Shown: one piece after another, positions 1 to 5,411 of the stretch
How the letters are laid out: the number at the start of each line of letters is the position of its first letter
Position numbering within the stretch: the first letter of the stretch is position 1
DNA from: Candidatus Sulfopaludibacter sp. SbA3
GTDB lineage: Bacteria; Acidobacteriota; Terriglobia; Bryobacterales; Bryobacteraceae
NCBI GenBank assembly: GCA_945900935.1
Contig: CAMDKT010000439.1
Coordinates: forward strand, 1-5,411
Direction: 5' to 3'
DNA length: 5,411 nt
Made by a program: the position numbers and the translations under genes
Notes under the pieces: model-generated
The model's input: the letters and a program-made list of their open reading frames with translations, nothing else
Database searches by the model: none
Told to the model about the DNA's origin: nothing

Positions 1-63
1 CACCGTCGCCCGGACCTGCGTCATGCAGAAACGCAACGCGCTGGAGTTCCTCGCTGACTCCAT
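1..63 (-). CDS. 5' fragment of a gene translationally coupled to the ATPase; product unknown
   Basis: A minus-strand reading frame begins at an ATG at 63-61 whose first base is the last base of the ATPase stop codon (TGATG). It stays open for 21 codons to the window edge. A second candidate ATG at 73-71 in another frame is also open to the edge (24 codons) and would overlap the ATPase by 11 bases. I favour the TGATG start: the junction is a classic coupling arrangement, and nearly all of its codons end in G or C, as expected here, whereas the alternative has many T- and A-ending codons. Neither start has a strong Shine-Dalgarno, which fits re-initiation by ribosomes finishing the ATPase. About twenty residues are too few to name a family. 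ATPases of this type are often paired with a nuclease gene, but nothing visible here shows one. Confidence 0.5.
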   Translation of the reverse strand, partial: MESARNSSALRFCMTQVRATV

Positions 64-1202
64 CAGCCACCATCGTGCCGCTCAGCCTTTTCTTTCGCTA
101 CTCCAGCGATAGGGGGCTGAACGGTTACTAATCCAAACGATTCCGACACCAGCCAATTCGTCGCATCCCCTTGCTTCGCCCATTCGACTTTCTCCAACAC
201 CGCCGCCCCATCCCGCAAATCCAAATGAAACAGCGCGTCTTTTTCCTCGTCAAAAAACGACTCCATTGACGCAAGCACCAGCGGCGAATGGGTAGCGAGG
301 ATCAACTGAACGGCAACCTCGGAATCCAGTTTCATCGCCGACATCACATTCAGCAGCGCCGGCACCACCCGCCGCTGCCACTGCGGATGCAAATGCGACT
401 CCACTTCATCGACAAGGAAAAGGATCTCGGTTGCCGGTGTATGCCCGCGCTGTCCGCTCGCCCGCAGATGTCCTTTCCACGTCCAGACCAGCAAGTACGC
501 GAGCGCCGCAATTCGTCGGACTCCGGCCGATGCATGGACCAGTGGCACATCCTCGCCGTATGCCATTCGAATCGTCGGGTACTCGGTCTCATCCAGCAAA
601 TCTAAGTGAGTCGGCTGGCCGGGGCTGAGTTTTTCCGCCGCCGAAGGTGACAGGGCTTCCAGCACTCGCGTGAGTTCGGTGAATGCCGGGTCGATTCCTT
701 TTTGCCACGAAACCCAGTCGTGAATCAATCCATTGCAGTAACGGGTCCCATCCAGACCGGATTTTCCCTTCCAAACCTGCACCGGCGACAGATCGAATAT
801 TCCCCCTAATTCCGATGCATACGTCGCGCCGTGAAAACTCGCACCGGGGTGCACCCTGGCAGGATCCCAAATCAGGAAATTTCCGTCCACGCCTACATAA
901 ATGACAATGCTCCCCGTACGCTCGGACGAGCTGGGAGACCAACTGTAGGCTCCACGGTAAAAAGAGTCAATGATCTCTGAATTAGCGTTCGTTAGATGAC
1001 GAATCGTCGGCTCACTAGCGTCCTTACGCGGCATCGCCATCACTCCGCGCGCCCAAGTTTGCGTCAGCGCCCGCCACGCCATATCCAGCAAGAAACTCTT
1101 CCCCAGCCCGTTATCGCCCGTCAGCGCATTCACTCGCGGCGCGAACTCGATGCTCATCTCGGGTGCCGGGCCAACGCCGCACATCGTAAGGCTTTTCAAC
1201 AA
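63..1202 (-). CDS. AAA family ATPase (ABC-type, OLD/PtuA-like stand-alone ATPase)
   Basis: A 379-residue cytoplasmic ATPase of the AAA_15/AAA_21 type (ABC/SMC-like fold). Numbered from the start chosen here: Walker A GDNGLGKS at 29-36; a variant signature motif around SAGVRR at 225-230, in the place of ABC LSGGQ; Walker B LFLVDE at 261-266 with D265 and presumed catalytic E266; D-loop and following ESHLHP at 268-273; and H-loop histidine H305 in LATHSPL. About 190 residues separate Walker A from the signature, with no long coiled coil, so this is a compact ATPase rather than an SMC/Rad50. I see no C-terminal Toprim domain, so it is not a complete OLD nuclease. The start is TTG at 1202: AGGAG lies 8 bases upstream, and the core fold begins at once with the first beta strand (MLKSLTMCGVGPAPEM). 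An in-frame ATG at 1304 would add 34 arginine-rich residues and looks spurious. The gene is divergent from eno and overlaps or abuts a downstream gene. By family analogy it is likely the NTP-driven partner of an anti-phage or DNA-repair effector; that role is inference. ATPase fold: very sure. Exact role: unknown. Confidence 0.9.
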   Translation of the reverse strand: MLKSLTMCGVGPAPEMSIEFAPRVNALTGDNGLGKSFLLDMAWRALTQTWARGVMAMPRKDASEPTIRHLTNANSEIIDSFYRGAYSWSPSSSERTGSIVIYVGVDGNFLIWDPARVHPGASFHGATYASELGGIFDLSPVQVWKGKSGLDGTRYCNGLIHDWVSWQKGIDPAFTELTRVLEALSPSAAEKLSPGQPTHLDLLDETEYPTIRMAYGEDVPLVHASAGVRRIAALAYLLVWTWKGHLRASGQRGHTPATEILFLVDEVESHLHPQWQRRVVPALLNVMSAMKLDSEVAVQLILATHSPLVLASMESFFDEEKDALFHLDLRDGAAVLEKVEWAKQGDATNWLVSESFGLVTVQPPIAGVAKEKAERHDGG

Positions 1203-1210
1203 TCCATCAT

Positions 1211-1215
1211 CTCCT
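1211..1215 (-). promoter_or_regulatory. Shine-Dalgarno of the ATPase gene, fixing a TTG start
   Basis: On the minus strand this reads AGGAG, followed by 8 bases and then TTG at 1202-1200. It is the strongest ribosome binding site near this gene, and its spacing selects TTG (1202) over the upstream in-frame ATG at 1304. A second TTG at 1199 directly follows and would shorten the protein by one residue. Confidence 0.75.
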
Positions 1216-1216
1216 G

Positions 1217-1246
1217 TTAACAGCACCCAGTATGCCAAAATAGAAG
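1217..1246 (+). promoter_or_regulatory. Candidate sigma70-type promoter for the eno operon
   Basis: TTAACA at 1217-1222 matches five of six bases of the -35 consensus. After an 18-bp spacer comes TAGAAG at 1241-1246, four of six matches to the -10. Transcription would start near 1253 and give a leader of about 70 bases before the eno ATG. The -35 box sits directly beside the ATPase Shine-Dalgarno on the other strand, so rightward and leftward expression may interfere. Found by eye on consensus alone; there is no independent support. Confidence 0.3.
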
Positions 1247-1259
1247 AGTCCCCATACCC

Positions 1260-1272
1260 CGGCGCAGCGCCG
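1260..1272. repeat. Short GC-rich dyad in the divergent intergenic region
   Basis: CGGCGCAGCGCCG is a perfect 6+1+6 inverted repeat just downstream of the candidate eno promoter and about 50 bases before the eno start. It could be an operator half-turn site or a small leader hairpin. In DNA this GC-rich such palindromes also arise by chance. No regulator gene is visible nearby. Confidence 0.3.
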
Positions 1273-1321
1273 CGTAAACCCCTCCGCGCGCGCCTCCAAT
1301 CCAAGAAAGAATCACAAGTTA

Positions 1322-2608
1322 ATGACTGACATCGTCAAAGTTGTAGGCAGAGAAATTCTGGACTCCCGCGGCAATCCCACCGTCGAAGCCGACGTGTTCC
1401 TGGCCGATGGCTCCATGGGCCGCGCCGCTGTCCCTTCCGGCGCTTCCACCGGCGTCCACGAGGCCGTCGAACTCCGCGATGGCGACAAAGGCCGCTACCT
1501 CGGCAAAGGCACGCAAAAGGCCGCAGCCAACATCAACATCGTCCTGGGCCCGGCCCTTCTCGGCATGGACGCTTCCCGCCAGGCCGAAGTGGACGAGCAC
1601 ATGATCGCCGTCGATGGCACGCCCAACAAAGGCAACCTCGGCGCTAATGCCATTCTCGCCGTCTCCATGGCCACCGCGCGCGCCGCCGCCGCCAGCCAGA
1701 TGACGCCCCTTTACCGCTATCTGGGCGGCGTCAACGCTTGCCTCCTCCCCGTCCCGATGATGAACATCATCAACGGCGGCGCCCACTCCGACAACTCCGT
1801 CGACATGCAGGAATTCATGGTCGCCCCGCATGGCGCGACGAGTTTCGCTGAAGGCCTCCGCTGGGGCACGGAAATTTTCCATACCCTGAAAACGGTTTTG
1901 AAGAAGAAGGGCTACTCGACGTCGGTTGGCGACGAGGGCGGCTTCGCTCCCAACTTGAAGTCCAACGAAGAAGCGCTGCAGGTCGTCATGGAAGCCATCA
2001 CGCTGGCCGGCTACGTCCCCGGTGAGCAGGTCTCCATCACGCTCGACCCGGCTATGAGCGAGCTCTGGGACGCCAAAAAAGAGAAGTACGTGATGAAGAA
2101 GTCCAAGAGCGGCGAATTCACACGCGAGGAGATGGTCGACTTCTGGGCCGGCCTGTGCGAAAAATACCCCATCATTTCCATCGAAGACGGCATGGCCGAA
2201 GACGATTGGAAGGGTTGGAAGCTGATGACCAAAGTCCTCGGCAAGAAGATCCAACTGGTCGGCGACGATCTCTTCGTCACCAACATCACGCGCCTTCAGC
2301 AAGGCATCGATAAGGGCATCGCCAACTCGATTCTGATCAAAGTGAACCAGATCGGCACGCTGACCGAGACGCTGCAAGCCATCGCCATGGCCCACCAGGC
2401 CGGCTACACCGCCATCAGTTCCCACCGTTCCGGCGAAACCGAAGACACCTTCATCGCCGATCTCGCCGTGGGCGCCTCCGTCGGTCAGATTAAAACCGGC
2501 TCCGCTTCCCGCACGGACCGCATCGCCAAGTACAACCAGCTTCTTCGCATCGAGGAAGAGCTTGGTTCGCAAGCCAAGTACGCCGGCCGAAAGGCGTTCA
2601 AGCGGTAA
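1322..2608 (+). CDS. eno: Enolase (phosphopyruvate hydratase, EC 4.2.1.11)
   Basis: A 428-residue full-length enolase, the usual bacterial size, converting 2-phosphoglycerate to phosphoenolpyruvate and water in glycolysis and back in gluconeogenesis. The N-terminal domain opens with the hallmark REILDSRGNPTVE (10-22). The mobile loop PSGASTG (38-44) carries the loop-closing Ser41/Ser42-region residue. In the barrel domain the expected active-site residues are all present: H155, E164 (MQEF), E205 (GDEGGF, proton donor), Mg ligands D242, E288 (SIEDG) and D315 (GDDLFVTN), catalytic base K340 (ILIKVNQ), the SHRSGETED loop (367-375) and K391 (QIKTGS). The start is the ATG at 1322, from which the protein aligns with the family N-terminus; upstream there is only a weak purine-rich AAGAAAG. 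It is the first gene of a rightward operon and its stop TAA shares its last base with the gpmI start. In many bacteria enolase is also an RNA-degradosome component; nothing here tests that. Confidence 0.98.
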   Translation: MTDIVKVVGREILDSRGNPTVEADVFLADGSMGRAAVPSGASTGVHEAVELRDGDKGRYLGKGTQKAAANINIVLGPALLGMDASRQAEVDEHMIAVDGTPNKGNLGANAILAVSMATARAAAASQMTPLYRYLGGVNACLLPVPMMNIINGGAHSDNSVDMQEFMVAPHGATSFAEGLRWGTEIFHTLKTVLKKKGYSTSVGDEGGFAPNLKSNEEALQVVMEAITLAGYVPGEQVSITLDPAMSELWDAKKEKYVMKKSKSGEFTREEMVDFWAGLCEKYPIISIEDGMAEDDWKGWKLMTKVLGKKIQLVGDDLFVTNITRLQQGIDKGIANSILIKVNQIGTLTETLQAIAMAHQAGYTAISSHRSGETEDTFIADLAVGASVGQIKTGSASRTDRIAKYNQLLRIEEELGSQAKYAGRKAFKR

Positions 2609-4137
2609 TGGCGAAACAACCGGTCATCCTGACCATTCTTGACGGCTGGGGCGAGTCCCCTGCCGTCAAGGGCAACGCCGTGCGCAATGCGCGGAAACCT
2701 GTTTACGACTCGCTCCTTCGCGACTACCCCAATACGCTGATCAACACCAGCGGCGAATCGGTCGGCCTGCCCGATGGACAGATGGGCAACAGTGAAGTCG
2801 GCCATCTGAACATCGGCTCCGGCCGCATCATTCGGATGGATATCACGCGCATTGATTGGATGGTGCGCAACGACTTGCTGGTCAGCGACCCGGTGCTGCA
2901 GGAGACCGTTAAACACGCTCGCGGCCGCCGTCTGCACCTGCTCGGTCTGGTCAGCGACGGCGGCGTCCACTCGCACAATACGCACCTCTACGCGCTGCTC
3001 GAAATGGCCAAGCGCGGGGGTGTGGAAGACGTGGTCGTCCATGCCTTCATGGACGGACGCGACACGCCGCCCAATAAAGGCACAGGTTTCATGGAGGCTC
3101 TTCTCGCCAAGATGCGGGAGATCGGCATTGGACGCGTTGGCAGCGTGTCTGGCCGCTATTACGCCATGGATCGCGACAAGCGCTGGGAACGCGTTGAACG
3201 CGCTTTCCGCGCCATCGTAACCGGTGAAGGCCGCAAGTCCGCCGACCCCGTCGCCGCCATTCGCGAGAGCTACACAAAAGGCGTCACTGACGAATTCATC
3301 GAGCCCGTTGTCATCGTCAACGACGCCAACGAGCCCACCGGCCTCATGCGCGATGAAGACGCCGTCCTCTTCTTCAACTTTCGCGCCGACCGCGGCCGCG
3401 AGCTCTCTCAAGTACTCACCGATTATCCCCTCGACGTTCCCTACAAATCGCTCGCTCCCAGGAACCTGCACTACACGACGATGACCGTCTATGACCAGAC
3501 GCTTAAGGTGAACACGGTTCTGAAGCCCGAACAGCATACCGGCCTGCTCGGCGGTGTTTTAAGCGGCCACGGCGCCAGGCAGCTTCGCGTGGCCGAAACG
3601 GAAAAATACCCCCACGTTACGTTCTTCTTCAACGGCGGCGTGGAAAAACCGTTCGATGGCGAAGAGCGCGAAATGGTGGCGTCACCCAAGGTTGCGACGT
3701 ACGATTTGATGCCCGAAATGTCCGCCGATGGCGTCTGCGATGTCGTCTTAAAGGGAATCGCCCGCGGCGACTTCGACGTCATCGTTGTCAATTTCGCCAA
3801 CCCCGATATGGTTGGGCACTCCGGCGTTTATGAAGCGGCCGTGAAGGCCTGCGAAACCTGCGATGTCATGCTGGGCCGGATTCATCAAGTTCTCAAGCAA
3901 ACGGGCGGCCAGTGGATCATCACCGCGGACCATGGCAATGCCGAAACGATGACCGACCCTATCACCGGCGGACCGCACACGTATCACACCACTAATCCGG
4001 TTCCGCTCATCCTGGTGAACGAGGCGCGGCGTCCGCTCCGCGAAGGCGGTTCCCTTCGGGATCTCGCGCCAACCATCCTCGGTCTGCTAGGCTTACCAAA
4101 GCCGCCCGAGATGTCCGGCGTCGATTTGCGAGCCTAA
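2608..4137 (+). CDS. gpmI: 2,3-bisphosphoglycerate-independent phosphoglycerate mutase (EC 5.4.2.12)
   Basis: A 509-residue cytoplasmic enzyme of the alkaline-phosphatase superfamily that interconverts 3- and 2-phosphoglycerate through a phosphoserine intermediate using two Mn ions. The length is typical. Seen in order: D12 in LDGWGE; the nucleophile S62 in MGNSEVGHLNIG; substrate-site H121, R151-D152 and R183; FRADRGRE (258-265) with R259 and R262; K333; then the metal ligands D400 and H404 (NPDMVGH), D441 and H442 (TADHGNAE) and H459. No key residue is missing. The ATG overlaps the enolase stop (TAATG), so ribosomes can pass directly from eno; an AAAGG lies about 13 bases upstream, rather far for a strong site. 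The product is the substrate of the enolase encoded just upstream, so the pair covers two consecutive steps, in reverse pathway order. The queuosine transporter-like gene follows after four bases. Confidence 0.98.
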   Translation: MAKQPVILTILDGWGESPAVKGNAVRNARKPVYDSLLRDYPNTLINTSGESVGLPDGQMGNSEVGHLNIGSGRIIRMDITRIDWMVRNDLLVSDPVLQETVKHARGRRLHLLGLVSDGGVHSHNTHLYALLEMAKRGGVEDVVVHAFMDGRDTPPNKGTGFMEALLAKMREIGIGRVGSVSGRYYAMDRDKRWERVERAFRAIVTGEGRKSADPVAAIRESYTKGVTDEFIEPVVIVNDANEPTGLMRDEDAVLFFNFRADRGRELSQVLTDYPLDVPYKSLAPRNLHYTTMTVYDQTLKVNTVLKPEQHTGLLGGVLSGHGARQLRVAETEKYPHVTFFFNGGVEKPFDGEEREMVASPKVATYDLMPEMSADGVCDVVLKGIARGDFDVIVVNFANPDMVGHSGVYEAAVKACETCDVMLGRIHQVLKQTGGQWIITADHGNAETMTDPITGGPHTYHTTNPVPLILVNEARRPLREGGSLRDLAPTILGLLGLPKPPEMSGVDLRA

Positions 4138-4141
4138 AACT

Positions 4142-4888
4142 TTGAACAACCTTCTCACTCACCTAACCCCGCTTCACCGCTTCAAATACTACGAAATCTG
4201 CCTTAGCTTTTTCGTCGTCGTGCTGTTGATATCGAATCTGGTCGCGAGCAAACTCTGCTCTTTCGGCCGCGTTTCTTTTTTGGGCTTCGAGTTTGACGTC
4301 ATCCTGAGCGGAGCCCAGCTTCTATTCCCTCTGACGTACATTTTCGGGGACATTTTCACCGAGGTGTACGGCTACGCGGGCAGCCGCCGGGCGATCTGGC
4401 ACGGGTTCCTGGCGACGGCCATGATGACGGGGCTCGGCATGATCATCGTCAGCCTCCCGCCCGCTCCCGGCTGGAATAATCAGGCAGCGTTTGAGAGCAT
4501 CTTCGCCTTCCTTCCGCGTCTGGTTGTCGCGAGCCTGATCGCCTACTGGTGCGGCGAATTTGCCAACGCGTTCGTGATGGCGAAGATGAAGGTACTCACT
4601 GGCGGCAAGTTCCTGTGGATGCGGACGATCTCCTCCACCGCCGTCGGCCAGTTGATCGACACAGTTATCGTGATGACGATAGCTTTCTGGGGTCGCATCG
4701 ACGGCACTATGATTCGCGATTTGATCGTCACAGGCTATCTGCTCAAAGTGGGCTACGAAGTCGCCGCTACACCGGTGACTTACTTGATCGTGAACTTCCT
4801 CAAGAAGGCCGAGGGGATTGATCTCTTCGATGACTCGACTGACTTCAATCCATTTTCCGGGGGGCCGGCGCAGCAGGGGCCGGCTTAA
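4142..4888 (+). CDS. Queuosine precursor transporter, YhhQ/VUT family (DUF165)
   Basis: A 248-residue integral inner-membrane protein. About six hydrophobic segments are visible: 17-38, 52-71, 84-105, 122-145, 162-184 and 193-219. Family hallmarks are present: the acidic motif FGDIFTEVYGY (68-78, D70 and E74) at the end of the second segment, and GQLIDT (169-174, Q170 and D173) in the fifth. E. coli YhhQ imports preQ0/preQ1, precursors of the queuosine base at the tRNA wobble position; transfer of that role here rests on family membership. The start is TTG at 4142, four bases after the gpmI stop. No ATG occurs before the first membrane segment, and no clear Shine-Dalgarno is seen, consistent with coupled translation from gpmI. 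The last nine residues (GGPAQQGPA) are encoded by a duplicated GC-rich nonamer and are probably a non-conserved tail. No other queuosine gene is in view. Confidence 0.88.
   Translation: MNNLLTHLTPLHRFKYYEICLSFFVVVLLISNLVASKLCSFGRVSFLGFEFDVILSGAQLLFPLTYIFGDIFTEVYGYAGSRRAIWHGFLATAMMTGLGMIIVSLPPAPGWNNQAAFESIFAFLPRLVVASLIAYWCGEFANAFVMAKMKVLTGGKFLWMRTISSTAVGQLIDTVIVMTIAFWGRIDGTMIRDLIVTGYLLKVGYEVAATPVTYLIVNFLKKAEGIDLFDDSTDFNPFSGGPAQQGPA
4861..4884 (+). repeat. Tandem GGGGCCGGC nonamers at the transporter 3' end
   Basis: GGGGCCGGC occurs at 4861-4869 and 4876-4884, six bases apart, just before the stop codon. Each contains the palindrome GCCGGC, so the transcript can fold a 6-bp GC stem (4864-4869 with 4879-4884) around a 9-base loop. 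No T-tract follows, so it is not a canonical intrinsic terminator, though it could slow polymerase or protect the mRNA 3' end at the operon's end. Confidence 0.45.
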
Positions 4889-4955
4889 AGGCGGTGCAGT
4901 TCCCTTCCACGACGCCAGTTTCTACGAAACACCGCGTCGATCATTCATCGAGTAC
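4889..4955. other. Convergent intergenic gap with two weak stem-loops, no clear terminator
   Basis: This 67-bp stretch lies between the plus-strand transporter and the minus-strand CBS gene, where a bidirectional terminator would be expected. Two short dyads are visible: GTTTCTACGAAAC (4918-4930, 5-bp stem, 3-base loop) and TCGAT/ATCGA (4937-4941 with 4947-4951). Both are AT-containing, weak and lack a U-tract on either strand, so neither is called a terminator. Termination here may be Rho-dependent. Confidence 0.35.
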
Positions 4956-5411
4956 TCACATAAGATCAAACGCTGTTACGATGCCGAGGAGTTCCTTCGG
5001 GCGTCCCCGGCGCATTACCAGTAATGGCTTTCCTTTGAGCTTTTCGATGCCCTTGGCTACTTCTTCATCACTTAACATAGAGTCTGCCGTGACGAGGATG
5101 TTCTTTGCATCCATTAATGGTGTTATCAAGTTCTGATCGCGTACGGACTTTTCGCTGCCAAGAAACTTGGCAATTGCCTCGTCCGAAATCAACATCCACT
5201 CTTCACTCGCAAGATCCCACACTGGCAGGAACGAATAGGAACCCGCCAACATCTGCTGGCGAATATGTCCAATCGGATGCCACATTTCGGCGCAGTACCC
5301 GTTCACCCCCCCTGTCGAAAACACTGGACATTTAGCGCTCCATCGAATATCGTATGGTGAGTGAGTGCGACGAAGGCGAATCCGAGGGGGTCCAGACAAC
5401 GGTTGAAACAG
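4956..5411 (-). CDS. CBS-domain protein, 5' end open at the window edge
   Basis: A minus-strand frame of at least 147 residues ending at TGA 4956-4958. Numbering from an in-frame TTG at 5399: residues 41-80 form helix-strand-strand-helix elements of a first CBS-like unit (HIRQQMLAGSYSFLPVWD, then WMLISDEAIAKFL). Residues 92-147 form a clearer second CBS motif (ITPLMDAKNILVTADSMLS, then PLLVMRRG and LLGIVTAFDLM). Paired CBS motifs usually form a Bateman module that binds adenine nucleotides or related ligands and regulates an attached or partner protein. No catalytic domain is visible. The frame stays open to the last base and the TTG at 5399 has no ribosome binding site, so the gene probably begins outside the window and may carry another N-terminal domain. 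Codons are less G/C-ending than in eno or gpmI (many ATT, GAT, CAT, AAA), which suggests an accessory or acquired gene. It converges on the transporter gene. CBS assignment: fairly sure. Ligand and partner: unknown. Confidence 0.7.
   Translation of the reverse strand: MFQPLSGPPRIRLRRTHSPYDIRWSAKCPVFSTGGVNGYCAEMWHPIGHIRQQMLAGSYSFLPVWDLASEEWMLISDEAIAKFLGSEKSVRDQNLITPLMDAKNILVTADSMLSDEEVAKGIEKLKGKPLLVMRRGRPKELLGIVTAFDLM

Noticed and set aside
288..605. A plus-strand 105-codon frame opposite the ATPase
   Set aside because: It overlaps the Walker B and H-loop region of a well-supported gene; its His/Arg/Gln-rich composition marks it as a shadow.
1319..2572. A 417-codon open frame antisense to eno
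   Set aside because: It mirrors the enolase coding sequence, whose residues and motifs are fully conserved. The translation is Asp/Gly/Val/His-rich with no recognisable domain, as expected of a shadow frame opposite a GC-rich gene.
2485..3537. A 350-codon open frame antisense to gpmI and the end of eno
   Set aside because: It spans the boundary of two clear genes on the other strand, has low-complexity shadow-like composition and has no recognisable motif.
3748..3987. A 79-codon minus-strand frame in the 3' part of gpmI
   Set aside because: It lies wholly within conserved gpmI metal-site sequence; no ribosome binding site or motif was found.
4918..4951. Two short hairpins considered as a bidirectional terminator
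   Set aside because: The stems are only 5 bp with mixed AT content and no U-tract follows on either strand.
4818..5136. Two plus-strand frames of 68 and 80 codons spanning the transporter 3' end, the gap and the CBS gene
   Set aside because: They cross a convergent junction, overlap genes on both sides and contain no recognisable domain.
5306..5312. A run of seven C (G on the coding strand) in the CBS gene, considered as a frameshift site
   Set aside because: CBS-like features continue downstream in the same frame that is open upstream, and the two other frames each meet a stop near the run, so there is no evidence that the frame is broken.

Overview
The window holds a compact housekeeping cluster flanked by accessory-looking genes. 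The base composition is GC-rich. The organism is probably a bacterium of the Acidobacteriota (Solibacter/Bryobacter-like). That placement rests on the overall look of the enolase and phosphoglycerate mutase sequences and on codon choice, not on any search, so treat it as a moderate-confidence inference.

Layout, left to right. (1) On the minus strand, positions 63-1202 encode an ABC-type AAA ATPase related to the OLD/PtuA-like stand-alone ATPases, with Walker A, Walker B and H-loop all intact. Its stop codon is overlapped by the start of a further minus-strand gene that runs off the left edge, so the ATPase is probably the first gene of an at least two-gene operon whose partner is almost entirely unseen. 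(2) A 119-bp divergent intergenic region (1203-1321) carries the ATPase ribosome binding site, a candidate promoter for the rightward operon and a small GC-rich dyad. (3) On the plus strand, eno (enolase) and gpmI (cofactor-independent phosphoglycerate mutase) overlap by one base (TAATG). Four bases further on, a TTG start opens a queuosine-precursor-transporter-like membrane protein (YhhQ/DUF165 family). (4) A short convergent gap (4889-4955) separates this operon from a minus-strand CBS-domain protein (stop at 4956) whose reading frame stays open to the right edge.

Functional reading. Eno and GpmI catalyse adjacent steps of lower glycolysis (3-phosphoglycerate to 2-phosphoglycerate to phosphoenolpyruvate) and are probably co-translated. 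The transporter would import preQ0/preQ1 for tRNA queuosine modification and seems to ride on the same transcript. The ATPase is the best candidate for something less described. Proteins of this type often act as the NTP-driven sensor or motor of anti-phage or DNA-repair pairs, but the effector that would decide this lies outside the window.

No tRNA, rRNA, CRISPR array, insertion sequence or convincing intrinsic terminator was seen. Apart from these genes there is no gene-free stretch longer than about 120 bases.
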